NCBI GenBank assembly: GCA_963753165.1
Contig: CAVWBP010000018.1
Location: 62,001-126,000, forward strand
DNA: 64,000 nt
Origin: JAKLQR01 sp963753165
GTDB taxonomy: Bacteria > Nitrospirota > Thermodesulfovibrionia > Thermodesulfovibrionales > SM23-35
Direction of reading: 5' to 3'
Part shown: positions 1-8,566 of the stretch, piece by piece
How the letters are laid out: every line of letters begins with the position of its first letter
How positions within the stretch are numbered: the stretch's first letter is position 1
The notes under the pieces: generated by a model
Told to the model about the DNA's origin: nothing
The model's database searches: none
The model's input: only the letters and a program-made list of their open reading frames with translations
Position numbers and translations under genes: made by a program

Positions 1-25
1 CTATTAATATATGGACAGACTCTAT

Positions 26-796
26 TTACGGCTCCTGTCCCCTGTCAAGCAATTCGCGGTAGAGAAAAGGCTTTGTGCTCGACGGCACTTCTGGCGCTTC
101 ATAGAGCTCCTTCAGGTCGGTCGTCTTGATATTCTCCAGAAACTCCACTATTATTGCGAGCGGAGCATGATGGTTCCGGATAAGCGCCCATCGCACATCA
201 TATCTGCGTGACCACTTCGGATGCTCCGCTATCTGGCGGATGACCTGTGATGAGGTCTTCTTCATGCTGATAATCCTGCAGATGTCCCCTTCCGTGAGGA
301 TCGGACTGTCCAGGCATGCGGCAGAGACTTCTTTCATCCCGTCCTCCAGCAGTTTTACAAGCACTGCGCTGCTTGCCCTCTTGGCAAGGGTTATCTTGAT
401 ACCAAGCGGCAGCGTGAGTATCTTTTCCAGAATATCCATCTCTGCCCTGACCCTCACAGCAACAGGTATCTGCCGGTTTCTCGTGAGGTCGGCCATGTCG
501 AAAATTCTCAGCGACTTGAGGATCGAGAGCGAAATATTCTTCGGGGTCTTCGGGTTCTTGCAGAGAGCCATCATGATGGGGTAACTGTCCTTCCACCGGC
601 GGTCGTAATAAATAGATTCGATTATTTCCCTCGTAAGATTTCTCCTTCGCGCGAGTACACGCACATGGTCTTCTGTGAGGTTGCTGTTCAGGAGAAGTCG
701 GGTGATTACCTGCGAAGAAGGATGATGGACAAGCATGCCGAGTTCCTCTGCGCTACCCCGTGACGCAGCGAGTATTTCTTCCTCCGGATCCTTCAT
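26..796 (-). CDS. HEAT-like/DUF2336-like helical repeat protein
   Basis: The 256-residue product is almost entirely helical, with short leucine/isoleucine-rich repeats of about 35-40 residues. Recurrent phrases such as LTEDHVRVLARRRNLT and LTEGDICRIISMKKTSS resemble the variant HEAT repeats of DUF2336-like proteins. It has no signal peptide or membrane segment, so it is probably a cytoplasmic protein-interaction scaffold; no catalytic motif is visible. The ATG at 796 lacks a clear ribosome-binding site. It is divergent from dksA, with a 97-bp gap that must hold both promoters. The specific function is unknown. Confidence 0.7.
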   Translation of the reverse strand: MKDPEEEILAASRGSAEELGMLVHHPSSQVITRLLLNSNLTEDHVRVLARRRNLTREIIESIYYDRRWKDSYPIMMALCKNPKTPKNISLSILKSLRIFDMADLTRNRQIPVAVRVRAEMDILEKILTLPLGIKITLAKRASSAVLVKLLEDGMKEVSAACLDSPILTEGDICRIISMKKTSSQVIRQIAEHPKWSRRYDVRWALIRNHHAPLAIIVEFLENIKTTDLKELYEAPEVPSSTKPFLYRELLDRGQEP

Positions 797-893
797 ATCA
801 TTATTGTAGCCGAACCAAATCCTTTATTCACATTGACTAATCAGAGATATTTTTGTTAGTTTAATAAACTACTTTTAACGTTGAGGAGTCTGT

Positions 894-1436
894 ATGCCAA
901 AGAAACAGAAAATCGCTTCGACAAAAAAGAAGAAAACTACATCACCGAAGAAGAAGACGATGACGAAAAAAACCATGACCAAAAAAACGATTACGAAGAA
1001 GACACCAGTGAAGAAGACTCCGGCAAAGCAGGTTGCTGCTGCTGTAATAAAAAAACCGAAAACCGGGAAACTTTCACCACGGGACAAGAAGTTCCAGGAT
1101 ATCAAGAAAAACCTTATCGGACAGAAAAAGATTCTCCTCCTCGGAGCCCTGGAAGCCCGGAATGAACTTCCCGAACAGACCGTGTTTTCTGATCTTGGAG
1201 ATCAGGCATCAGCTGAGATCGACAGAAATTTCATGCTGAAAATCAAGGGGAGAGAACGGAAACTCATCAAGAAGATCGAAGAAGCCGTCGAAAGAATCGA
1301 TGAAGGGATTTTCGGCATCTGCGATAAATGCGGAGAGGAAATAGATATCAGAAGGCTCGAAGCACGACCGGTTACAACCATGTGCATCGAGTGTAAAACC
1401 GTGCAGGAGGAAGAAGAGAAATTAAGGGAAGGATAG
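894..1436 (+). CDS. dksA: DksA/TraR-family RNA polymerase-binding factor
   Basis: The C-terminal half has the DksA zinc finger: CDKCGEEI followed about 17 residues later by CIECK, after a coiled-coil region (ERKLIKKIEEAVERIDEG). DksA-family proteins enter the RNA polymerase secondary channel and, with ppGpp, tune rRNA and amino-acid promoters. The first 60 or so residues are an unusual lysine/threonine-rich, proline-dotted basic tail, making the protein (180 aa) longer than E. coli DksA (151 aa). The start is supported by GAGG about 8 bases upstream of ATG 894. It is convergent with the dppC-like gene. Confidence 0.88.
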   Translation: MPKKQKIASTKKKKTTSPKKKTMTKKTMTKKTITKKTPVKKTPAKQVAAAVIKKPKTGKLSPRDKKFQDIKKNLIGQKKILLLGALEARNELPEQTVFSDLGDQASAEIDRNFMLKIKGRERKLIKKIEEAVERIDEGIFGICDKCGEEIDIRRLEARPVTTMCIECKTVQEEEEKLREG

Positions 1437-1459
1437 AGTAAAGAAAATTCTTCCCGCTT

Positions 1460-2263
1460 CTACCCCCTGATTTTCAGGCCGTATCTGTCCCTCAGTGAAT
1501 CGCCGAGCACATTAAAACAGAGTGCGGTAAGTGCGATCATAAATCCCGGCGCAACCACCATCCACGGCGCAGAGGTCAGGTAAGCCCTGTGAGCGCTTAT
1601 CATGGAGCCCCAGGTCGGCATCGGCGGCTGGGCGCCGAGCCCTAAAAAACTTAATGACGCTTCGACCAGGATATATCCTCCGATCTTCATGCCCATTACC
1701 ACAAGCACAACAGGGATGCATTGAGGCATGAGATGTCTGAGTATGATTCTCCCTGTGCTGCATCCCGTTGCCCTCGCCGCTTCAATATAATTCGCTTCTT
1801 TCAGGCTTAATACCTGTCCTCTGACAATTCGCGCAAAGGAAGCCCAGCCTACTGCAACAATAGCGATGACAACGGTGTATATCCCCGGAGGGAAAAGAAC
1901 AGATATGGCAATCGCAAGAAGGAGCGTGGGGAATGAAAGGACCAGGTCTACAAATGCCATCAGCAGCGCATCGATTTTTCCGCCGAAATACCCTGAACTG
2001 AGGCCGACTAGGAGACCGATCATTGTCGACAAAAGTGCTGCGCTCACTGCGATACTGATCGAAACCCTTCCTCCATAGAGGATTCTCGAAAGGATGTCCC
2101 TTCCCTTGGTATCGGTACCGAGGGGATGATCAAAGCTGGGAGCTTCCTTGATCCGGTCGAGGTTGATAGACCCGGGATTGGACCAGGGCATAAACGGAGC
2201 GGTAAACGACATTGCCGCGATAAAGAGAATGACAAGAAGCGCGGTCTTACCTGTTGTGTTCAC
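1460..2263 (-). CDS. ABC transporter permease, DppC/OppC family
   Basis: Inner-membrane permease of the peptide/nickel uptake family. The N-terminal segment, the HPLGTDTKGRD motif and the cytoplasmic EAA loop (YIEAARATGCSTGRI) are typical of DppC. I place the start at GTG 2263, which overlaps the end of the upstream dppB-like gene by 17 bases and gives 267 residues beginning directly before the first membrane helix. The frame stays open to 2332, but that longer N-terminus would lie inside dppB and is unlikely. No ATPase or substrate-binding protein gene is in the window, so substrate (peptide, nickel or other) cannot be assigned. Confidence 0.85.
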   Translation of the reverse strand: MNTTGKTALLVILFIAAMSFTAPFMPWSNPGSINLDRIKEAPSFDHPLGTDTKGRDILSRILYGGRVSISIAVSAALLSTMIGLLVGLSSGYFGGKIDALLMAFVDLVLSFPTLLLAIAISVLFPPGIYTVVIAIVAVGWASFARIVRGQVLSLKEANYIEAARATGCSTGRIILRHLMPQCIPVVLVVMGMKIGGYILVEASLSFLGLGAQPPMPTWGSMISAHRAYLTSAPWMVVAPGFMIALTALCFNVLGDSLRDRYGLKIRG

Positions 2264-3179
2264 CGAACCGCACCCTTGGGTCGAGAGAATGATAAAGCAT
2301 ATCGACAACCATATTAATGGCCACAAAAACAAAAGTGCCGATAATCACACACCCCATAATTACCGGATAATCCCGTTTGATAATCCCTTCCATAATGAAC
2401 CTGCCGATTCCGTCCCATCCGAATATTGTTTCGGTAAGCACCGCTCCGTTTAAATAACTGCCGAAATCGAGCCCGATAACGGTCACGATAGGGATAAGCG
2501 CATTTTTCAGAACATGTCCGGCCTGGATGCGGACCTCCCTGATGCCCATTGCCCTTGCCGTCTTTATGAAAGGCATGTCCAGTACCTCCAGCACTGTTGT
2601 TCTCGTTATCCTCGCGAGTGTCCCGAGTGCGGGGAGAGAGAGCGTAAGGGCCGGAAGGACAAGGAAGCGGAGGTCGCCGGTGCCTGACGGCGGGAACATC
2701 CTGAGTTCCAGGCTGAAAAAAAGCATGAGGAGCAGTCCGCTCCAGAAGACCGGGACGCTGAGCCCTGTAACCGACAAGGCTGAGATGACTCTGTCCGTTA
2801 CCGTGTCTTTCCGGTATGCGGAAAGGAACCCGAGTCCCGTTCCCAGCGGAATTGCGATAAGCATTGCAGCAAGCGCCAGTTTCAGGGTATTCGGGAACTT
2901 CAGGAAAATATCGTGCAAGACTTCCCTGTTCGTATAATAAGACCTCCCGAATTCACCACGGAGGAGGAGTGCGAGATACCCGTAATATTGCTCTGCGATA
3001 TTTTTATCGGCGCCGATCTCCTTCCGAATTTTTTCGATGACTTCCGGCTGGGCCCGTTCTCCGACCATACTCAGCACAGGGTCTCCGGGGAGTGCCTTTG
3101 CAAGACCGAATGTCAGAAGGGTGATTCCGAAAAGCAGGGGGACAAGGAGAAGCATCTTTTTAATCAGGTAGTCTTTCAT
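2247..3179 (-). CDS. ABC transporter permease, DppB/OppB family
   Basis: Partner permease of the DppC-like protein. It starts with the family's usual short basic stretch and first helix (MKDYLIKKMLLLVPLLFG), carries the PGDP motif of the periplasmic loop (LPGDPVLSMVGERA), and has an EAA-type loop (FIKTARAMGIREVRI). I prefer ATG 3179 (310 aa) to an in-frame TTG at 3191, because it matches the family N-terminus. It overlaps the next gene by 17 bases, so the two are translationally coupled. The neighbours are unrelated, making this a two-gene permease unit without ATPases or binding protein. Confidence 0.85.
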   Translation of the reverse strand: MKDYLIKKMLLLVPLLFGITLLTFGLAKALPGDPVLSMVGERAQPEVIEKIRKEIGADKNIAEQYYGYLALLLRGEFGRSYYTNREVLHDIFLKFPNTLKLALAAMLIAIPLGTGLGFLSAYRKDTVTDRVISALSVTGLSVPVFWSGLLLMLFFSLELRMFPPSGTGDLRFLVLPALTLSLPALGTLARITRTTVLEVLDMPFIKTARAMGIREVRIQAGHVLKNALIPIVTVIGLDFGSYLNGAVLTETIFGWDGIGRFIMEGIIKRDYPVIMGCVIIGTFVFVAINMVVDMLYHSLDPRVRFGEHNR

Positions 3180-3279
3180 GATCTCATGCAAATATCTTCA
3201 GTTTCTGTTTTTATGTGATCCATGAGATTGTTGTTCATCTATCGAGGGTTTAATCCATATCCTTAATGGCCTGATCATT

Positions 3280-3600
3280 TCATAACGGAGGAGCGATTGT
3301 CACTACTACCCTCATGTCGCTTATCGCGAGAATGCCATGCGGTTCGCGTATATCCGAAATCAGGACATCACCGGTATTCGCCGGGAGTGTCAACCCGTCT
3401 TTCCCCAGGAATTCACCCTCCCCTTCGAGGACCACAATGCTTAACTGTCCTTCTACCTCGTGGGAATGAATACCCAACTCCTGACCGCTCATGAAATTGA
3501 AATTCAATACCCTGAAATAAGGTGACTCATGGATAAGAAACTTCTGCATGCCTTTCTCGCTGAACCTGCCTTCCTTGAACACTTCAATTCGTTTTATCAT
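3280..3600 (-). CDS. Cupin-domain protein
   Basis: Small single-domain cupin of 106 residues. The two cupin motifs are visible: HSHEVEGQLSIVVLEGEGE (metal-binding His/Glu region) and a second motif ending in EPHGILAI. The start at ATG 3600 is fixed by AAGGAG about 8 bases upstream; an in-frame ATG 21 bases earlier lies before that site and is rejected. Such proteins bind a metal and act as small-molecule sensors or isomerase/dioxygenase-like enzymes; the substrate is unknown. It lies downstream of the arsR-dsrE-tauE genes on the same strand, after a gap of 176 bases, so it may or may not be co-transcribed. Confidence 0.8.
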   Translation of the reverse strand: MIKRIEVFKEGRFSEKGMQKFLIHESPYFRVLNFNFMSGQELGIHSHEVEGQLSIVVLEGEGEFLGKDGLTLPANTGDVLISDIREPHGILAISDMRVVVTIAPPL

Positions 3601-3776
3601 GGCCGGTCTCCTTGTGAGCATATAAGATTTATTGTTTGATCTAAAATAACATATATCGAACGCTGAAACTTCATCGTTTGGTATATACTTTATGCAAATT
3701 ACTGAACACTGAATGCCTTTGTTTCTTCAGGAATATCAAACAACCCTTGTTCACCCAACGCCTTCCCAAGTGGTTA

Positions 3777-4562
3777 TCAATTGGTGAACGCATCATAAAT
3801 CATTCGAATAGCAGCATAGCTGATAATGATTGCTAAAAACCTCCGTAGCAGTTTCACCGGAACTCTATGACTGAAAAGACCACCCAGTCTCGCACCTGGC
3901 AGTGTTCCTGCCACAACTGCAGCCGCAAGAATATATGGCACTTGAAAAGTTATCAACTTTCCCAAGGCTCCTGCTATAGATGAGACAAAGACGATTCCCA
4001 TGGTGCTTCCCAGCGCAACCCTGGTTGGTATTCCCAGAATATAAATCATTGAGGGAATAAAAATATATGCCCCGGGCGCCCCTACCATACCGCCGACAAA
4101 ACCTACGATTAATGCGATAATGAAAGCGATAGGGTGATTAAAGGTTACCTGTTCAGCAGGAATATCTTCACCCATTTCCGGTCTTGGAATCCACATCATG
4201 ACCGCAGCGATACTTGCCATGACTGCAAAAATTGCCAATAAAAAATGAGCCCCCGTAAATTTGGAAACATACGCGCCGGCAAATGAAGCAATAAAGCCGG
4301 TGATCCCCATAGTCACAACTAATGGTCTGCTGACTGCTTTCTGCTGCCCATGCGTGAGAGTTCCAATGAGTGAAGTAATAAACACCATTATTATGGTTAT
4401 ACCTGATACCTGTTTCATATCAAGGTTGCCTACCCCAAGGAAAGGGGGCAGATATAACAAGGCAGGTACGATAAGAATAGCGCCCCCCAAGCCTGTCATC
4501 GCAGAAACAAAGGAACCACCAAGCCCAATCAGAAATAATGTTATAAGGAATGACCAGTCCAT
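3777..4562 (-). CDS. TauE/SafE-family sulfite/sulfur-compound exporter
   Basis: 261-residue integral membrane protein with about eight helices. It opens with GLGGSFVSAMTGLGGAILIVPALL, split in the sequence as the family's repeated glycine-rich signature, and has the second copy FVGGMVGAPGAYIFIPSMI in the middle. TauE/SafE proteins export sulfite, sulfoacetate or related anions. It begins 11 bases after dsrE, and the two are preceded by an ArsR regulator, so a role in disposing of sulfur oxidation products is inferred from context. Confidence 0.85.
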   Translation of the reverse strand: MDWSFLITLFLIGLGGSFVSAMTGLGGAILIVPALLYLPPFLGVGNLDMKQVSGITIIMVFITSLIGTLTHGQQKAVSRPLVVTMGITGFIASFAGAYVSKFTGAHFLLAIFAVMASIAAVMMWIPRPEMGEDIPAEQVTFNHPIAFIIALIVGFVGGMVGAPGAYIFIPSMIYILGIPTRVALGSTMGIVFVSSIAGALGKLITFQVPYILAAAVVAGTLPGARLGGLFSHRVPVKLLRRFLAIIISYAAIRMIYDAFTN

Positions 4563-4573
4563 GAGTTTTATCT

Positions 4574-4900
4574 TTAAAAACAGACTAATTTGTCACAGGC
4601 AGTAACCATCTCATATAAATCTTTCTGGCTCCCCTTGTGACAGAATTCATTTTCCTCTAATCCTCTGAAACCGAGACACTTGCCACAGGCAAGCAATTTG
4701 CCGTCGCTTAGAACAAACGTCTTTGCCAATTCTTTGATATTGAACTTCTCCGAGTCGCAGTTCTCATATTCAACGGCTTTGGCATGCATAAATATTGATA
4801 CTTCATTGTTCACATCCGTATTCACACAGAGATTTGCGAAACGGAAGGCATTCCAGATCGTTTCTGCGTCACCAGTCGAAATAAGAATTCCGATTTTCAT
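4574..4900 (-). CDS. DsrE-family sulfur-relay protein
   Basis: 108-residue protein of the DsrE/DsrF fold. It begins MKIGILISTGDAETIWNAF, the usual first strand and helix, and contains CGKC at about residues 72-75 plus further cysteines, one in EFCHKG. DsrE proteins carry or transfer persulfide sulfur on a conserved cysteine. It sits between the ArsR regulator and the TauE exporter, all on the minus strand, which supports a sulfur-response operon. The exact acceptor is not predictable. Confidence 0.8.
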   Translation of the reverse strand: MKIGILISTGDAETIWNAFRFANLCVNTDVNNEVSIFMHAKAVEYENCDSEKFNIKELAKTFVLSDGKLLACGKCLGFRGLEENEFCHKGSQKDLYEMVTACDKLVCF

Positions 4901-4959
4901 TCATCCTCCCTGATGTTTTCTTTAAAGGTTAAATTTATAATCTGTTACGATGACAAAGG

Positions 4960-5301
4960 CTATCTTTTCCGTTCTCCGGGATACACCCCTTTTCTCGTCA
5001 CAGGACAACACGCTGGCCGGGGGAGTGTTTCACAGTAATCTTTTTTGAGGATATCCAGGAGGTCGGGGATAAACGGGTCGACAAGGAAATAACATCTGAG
5101 CCTTCCATCCATGTAATAGTCAACAATTCCCGAGTGTCTGAGAAGGGATAAATGCTGAGATATGTTTGGTTGTCTTAGTTCCAGGAACTCTTCAAAATCG
5201 CTTACGCATTTAACACCCTTTAAGAGTTCCTCAAGGATGCGGATTCTTACAGGGTGTGCAATCACCTTCAAAAGTTCAACTTTTTGACCTAATGAAATCA
5301 T
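4960..5301 (-). CDS. ArsR-family regulator, possible persulfide sensor
   Basis: Winged-helix repressor of 113 residues. The DNA-reading helix is in the stretch ELRQPNISQHLSLLRHSGIV, typical of ArsR proteins. The start ATG 5301 follows a strong AAGGAGG; the longer upstream frame is rejected. Cysteines at about 32 (GVKCVSD) and 90 (KKDYC), in the second and fifth helices, are placed like the dithiol pair of the persulfide sensors SqrR and BigR; further cysteines lie at 70, 98 and 99. It heads the dsrE-tauE operon, and its own promoter region carries an ATTC-N8-GAAT element. The persulfide role is inference; metal or other thiol sensing is possible. Confidence 0.82.
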   Translation of the reverse strand: MISLGQKVELLKVIAHPVRIRILEELLKGVKCVSDFEEFLELRQPNISQHLSLLRHSGIVDYYMDGRLRCYFLVDPFIPDLLDILKKDYCETLPRPACCPVTRKGVYPGERKR

Positions 5302-5319
5302 AGGCAGCCTCCTTTTTAT

Positions 5320-5351
5320 ATTCTTATATTTGAATATATTAATATTTGAAT
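5320..5351. promoter_or_regulatory. Candidate ArsR operator (ATTC-N8-GAAT)
   Basis: Just upstream of the arsR ribosome-binding site, ATTC at 5320-5323 and GAAT at 5332-5335 are separated by exactly eight bases, the consensus I know for SqrR/BigR-type sulfur sensors. A second, imperfect copy (ATAT-N8-GAAT) ends at 5351, 16 bases on. Paired sites over the promoter suggest autoregulation of arsR-dsrE-tauE. Confidence 0.55.
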
Positions 5352-5433
5352 GTTTTGTCAAGAGGAATCGCGCAATTCAAAATCAGAGAAGTGCGAAGGT
5401 TTCGCTTGCGCACAGAATCAGACAAGTTTTAAT

Positions 5434-5463
5434 TTGAGATACAATACAATCAAAGAACATAAT
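5434..5463 (+). promoter_or_regulatory. Possible recD2 promoter
   Basis: TTGAGA (5434-5439), an 18-base spacer and CATAAT (5458-5463) resemble a sigma-70 promoter. Transcription would begin within about ten bases of the recD2 ATG at 5474, leaving almost no leader, so the assignment is tentative. Confidence 0.3.
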
Positions 5464-5473
5464 AGGGATTGTC

Positions 5474-7672
5474 ATGTTCACAGAAATCAGGGCACAGATA
5501 GAGAGAATTACCTACTACAACGAAGAAAACGGCTATACCGTTGCAAAAGCAAAGGTTGGAGGAAGGCATGGCCTCGTTACCGTAGTCGGCAATCTCCTCT
5601 CCGTGAGTGCAGGCGAAGAACTGAAACTGAGAGGGGAATGGCACAACCACCCCAAATTCGGCGAACAGTTCAGGATCGAATCGTATGAATCAATAGTCCC
5701 TGCAACAGTCAAAGGGATTGAGAAATATCTCGGTTCAGGACTTATCAAGGGCATCGGTCCGGTAATGGCAAAGAGACTTGTCTCCAAATTCGGACTGGAG
5801 ACCCTCACAATCATCGAAACCGATACAAAAAAGCTGCACGAAGTGGAAGGCATCGGAGACAAGAGAATCGGGATGATACGGAAGGCATGGGACGACCAGA
5901 AGGAGATACGGGAGGTTATGCTGTTCCTTCAGGACAAAGGTGTCAGTCCAACCTATGGAGCCAAGATATTCAAGCAATATGGGAAAGGGGCCATCAGTGT
6001 TGTGCAGAAAAACCCCTACCGGCTTGCAACGGATATATTCGGGATAGGTTTTCTCACCGCCGACAAGATAGCAGAAAACCTTGGTATCGCGAAAGAATCG
6101 CAGATAAGAGCTGAGGCAGGAATTCTTTATGTCCTTCACCAGTTATCTGATGAGGGGCATGTCTATTACCCTTATGAACAGCTGAAAGAAGAATGCAAAA
6201 AGATTCTCGGTGTAGAAAACGATACCCTCATGAAAGCATTCGGACAGATTGCCTCAGACGGGAAGATACTCATTGAGGACTTAAACAAAGAAGGGGAATT
6301 GAGAGAAAACAACAAAGCGGTGTACCTTGCCAAATTCCATGTCAGTGAAGTCGGCATAGCGAATAAATTGAACCATCTGATGCGAATACCGAAACCCTTA
6401 AGAACTTTTGACAGGGACAAGATAATCGAATGGGTCCAGGGAGAGTTAAAAATACAGCTTGCTGAGAACCAGAAACAGGCAGTGAAGGAATCCATAGATA
6501 AAAAGGTAATGGTAGTAACAGGGGGGCCCGGTACGGGGAAGACCACGATAATCAATTCGATCATAAAAGTATGCAAGAAACTGGGGCAAAGGGTTTTGCT
6601 TGCAGCACCAACAGGCAGAGCTGCAAAGAGGATGTCAGAGGCTGCTGGTCATGAGGCTAAGACTATACACAGGTTGCTTGAGTTCAGTCCAAAAGATGGT
6701 GGCTTCAAGAGAGACGAGAACAACCCGTTGGATACAGAACTGATCGTTATTGATGAAACATCCATGGTTGATACCATATTGATGCATCATCTCCTGAAGG
6801 CTGTCCCGCAAGAGGCTACATTAATTCTTGTCGGGGATGTCGACCAATTGCCTTCGGTAGGCGCGGGGAATGTCCTGAAAGACATCATAGATTCCGGGGT
6901 TATCCCTACAGTAAGACTGACAGAGATTTTCCGGCAGGCAAAAGAGAGCCTGATTATCGTGAATGCCCACAGGGTAAACAACGGTCAGATGCCTATGTTT
7001 ACTTATCACAAAGACCATCCCCAGGACTTCTATTTCTTCGGGATTGAAGAACCGGAAAAGGTTTTAGAGAAGATCATAGAACTTTGCAAGGAGAAGATAC
7101 CCGGGAAATTCGGTTTTCATCCCGTTCATGACATTCAGGTATTAACTCCGATGCACAGAGGTGTGGCAGGGGCTTCTAATCTTAATGCAGAGTTGCAGAA
7201 GCATCTCAATCATTCCACTGATGAGTTGACACGGGGAGGCAAGGTTTTAAAGGCCGGAGATAAGGTAATGCAGATCAGAAACAACTATGACAAAGAGGTT
7301 TTTAATGGTGACATCGGAAGGATTCTTAGAATAGACAGGGAAGAGCAGGAAATTGTTGTGGATTATGACGGCAGACATATTTCCTATGAGTATTCGGAAC
7401 TTGATGAGATTGTCCTGGCGTATGCGGTATCGGTGCATAAATCACAGGGGAGTGAATACCCTGTTGTAGTTATGCCAATCCTTACTCAACACTTCATGCT
7501 TTTACAGAGGAACCTTCTTTATACAGGGATAACAAGGGGGAAGAAACTGGTTATAGTAGTCGGCACGAAGAAAGCTCTTGCAATCGCAATAAAAAACAAC
7601 AAACCACAGAAACGGTATACCTTGTTGAGAGACAGATTGGCTGCCACTCAGAGGGTGGGCTCTGTACTTTAG
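5474..7672 (+). CDS. recD2: RecD2-type SF1B DNA helicase
   Basis: 732-residue 5'-3' helicase of the RecD2/TraA group, which acts without RecB and RecC in DNA repair. The N-terminal region contains helix-hairpin-helix segments (GIKGIGPVMAKRLVSKFG and VEGIGDKRIG at roughly residues 90-135). The helicase core has Walker A GGPGTGKTT at about 350, Walker B IDETSMVD at about 429, the GDVDQLPSVGAGNVL motif, and the C-terminal HKSQGSEYP and YTGITRGKK motifs. All essential motifs are intact. It is a single-gene unit between the divergent arsR operon and a small secreted protein gene. Confidence 0.95.
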   Translation: MFTEIRAQIERITYYNEENGYTVAKAKVGGRHGLVTVVGNLLSVSAGEELKLRGEWHNHPKFGEQFRIESYESIVPATVKGIEKYLGSGLIKGIGPVMAKRLVSKFGLETLTIIETDTKKLHEVEGIGDKRIGMIRKAWDDQKEIREVMLFLQDKGVSPTYGAKIFKQYGKGAISVVQKNPYRLATDIFGIGFLTADKIAENLGIAKESQIRAEAGILYVLHQLSDEGHVYYPYEQLKEECKKILGVENDTLMKAFGQIASDGKILIEDLNKEGELRENNKAVYLAKFHVSEVGIANKLNHLMRIPKPLRTFDRDKIIEWVQGELKIQLAENQKQAVKESIDKKVMVVTGGPGTGKTTIINSIIKVCKKLGQRVLLAAPTGRAAKRMSEAAGHEAKTIHRLLEFSPKDGGFKRDENNPLDTELIVIDETSMVDTILMHHLLKAVPQEATLILVGDVDQLPSVGAGNVLKDIIDSGVIPTVRLTEIFRQAKESLIIVNAHRVNNGQMPMFTYHKDHPQDFYFFGIEEPEKVLEKIIELCKEKIPGKFGFHPVHDIQVLTPMHRGVAGASNLNAELQKHLNHSTDELTRGGKVLKAGDKVMQIRNNYDKEVFNGDIGRILRIDREEQEIVVDYDGRHISYEYSELDEIVLAYAVSVHKSQGSEYPVVVMPILTQHFMLLQRNLLYTGITRGKKLVIVVGTKKALAIAIKNNKPQKRYTLLRDRLAATQRVGSVL

Positions 7673-7774
7673 GATTTCTTTCAAGATAAATTTATTCTTA
7701 TTCTTCATAGTTTATTCATAGCTTTTTCATATTCTTTTCTTATAGTAAGACCAATGGCAAACTATTAATGTTAT

Positions 7775-7809
7775 GTGGCAGCCAGTTCACCCCCTTTACT
7801 GGCTGCCAC
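7775..7809. terminator. 12-bp perfect hairpin after recD2
   Basis: GTGGCAGCCAGT (7775-7786) pairs perfectly with ACTGGCTGCCAC (7798-7809) around an 11-base pyrimidine-rich loop. It lies about 100 bases after recD2 and 80 before the next gene. There is no T-run afterwards, so it is either a Rho-assisted terminator/processing hairpin or a leader structure of the next gene. Confidence 0.45.
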
Positions 7810-7889
7810 CCCTCCTTAACCTCATGTTTGCCGGAATAACAAGAAAATACAAGGAGTACCGGGCGTAAATGACTATGGCATGATGAAAA

Positions 7890-8294
7890 ATGAAAAGATC
7901 ACTTCATATAAAAAGCATGACCATCGTTATTGGGTTGTTTTTGATCCCGGCAGTGATTTACGCACAACCTGACCAGGCCGCAACAAAAACCCCTGTATTG
8001 GAGCAACCATGCGTTTGTGAAAGCACATCCCTCACGAAATATTCTTTCATCGTAAAACTCAAAAATGAAATATCTTCAATCTTAATGAAAGTAAAGGCCA
8101 TAATAACCCAGCAAGGCGGTAAATTTGAGGGAAATACAGAATGTGGCTTATTTGACGGGAAATCGGTACTGGGAACAATTAAGGTAAAATATCGCAGCAT
8201 TTCTCATAACGAAATAGAGATTATAATTGAGGACAAGCCGTTTCTTGTCCCTTGCCAAACGATTGAAGCTAAGATAAAGAAGTATTTAAGCTGA
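7890..8294 (+). CDS. Small secreted protein of unknown function
   Basis: 134 residues with a good Sec signal peptide: basic start MKRSLHIK, hydrophobic core TIVIGLFLIPAVIYA and a likely cut after YAQ. The mature part has two cysteines near its start (CVCES) and a compact alpha/beta region ending EAKIKKYLS. The central QQGGKFEGNTECGLFDGKS looks like a conserved core, but I do not recognise the family. The start codon has only a weak upstream purine stretch. It is probably periplasmic and transcribed alone. Confidence 0.65.
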   Translation: MKRSLHIKSMTIVIGLFLIPAVIYAQPDQAATKTPVLEQPCVCESTSLTKYSFIVKLKNEISSILMKVKAIITQQGGKFEGNTECGLFDGKSVLGTIKVKYRSISHNEIEIIIEDKPFLVPCQTIEAKIKKYLS

Positions 8295-8396
8295 CAACTT
8301 CTCACGAGAAATAAGATATGCGGGATTGTTGATTCTGTAATTTGAAACCATCAACTATCCTGAGAGCCACTCCCTAACTGATATAATAATTTACTG

Positions 8397-8537
8397 ATGA
8401 GTACCAAACACAATAAAACTTACGAAGTATCAAGCGGAGGCTGGATTACCGTCTATCCTTCATTGCATGAGAAGAAAGAAAAAGGCATGCTCAGGCGTAT
8501 TCTTAAGCGGTTGATTCAGTTGAGGAAAGGGCATTAG
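8397..8537 (+). CDS. Possible 46-residue protein
   Basis: ATG 8397 to TAG 8537 encodes a small basic peptide containing SSGGWITVYPSLHEKKEKG followed by a basic helix (MLRRILKRLIQLRKG). The amphipathic basic tail and the Gly-Trp turn look protein-like rather than random, and the neighbouring gene follows on the same strand. There is no strong ribosome-binding site, so this is tentative. Confidence 0.3.
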   Translation: MSTKHNKTYEVSSGGWITVYPSLHEKKEKGMLRRILKRLIQLRKGH

Positions 8538-8566
8538 AAGCAAGGAAAGAGTATTGTAAGGCAATT

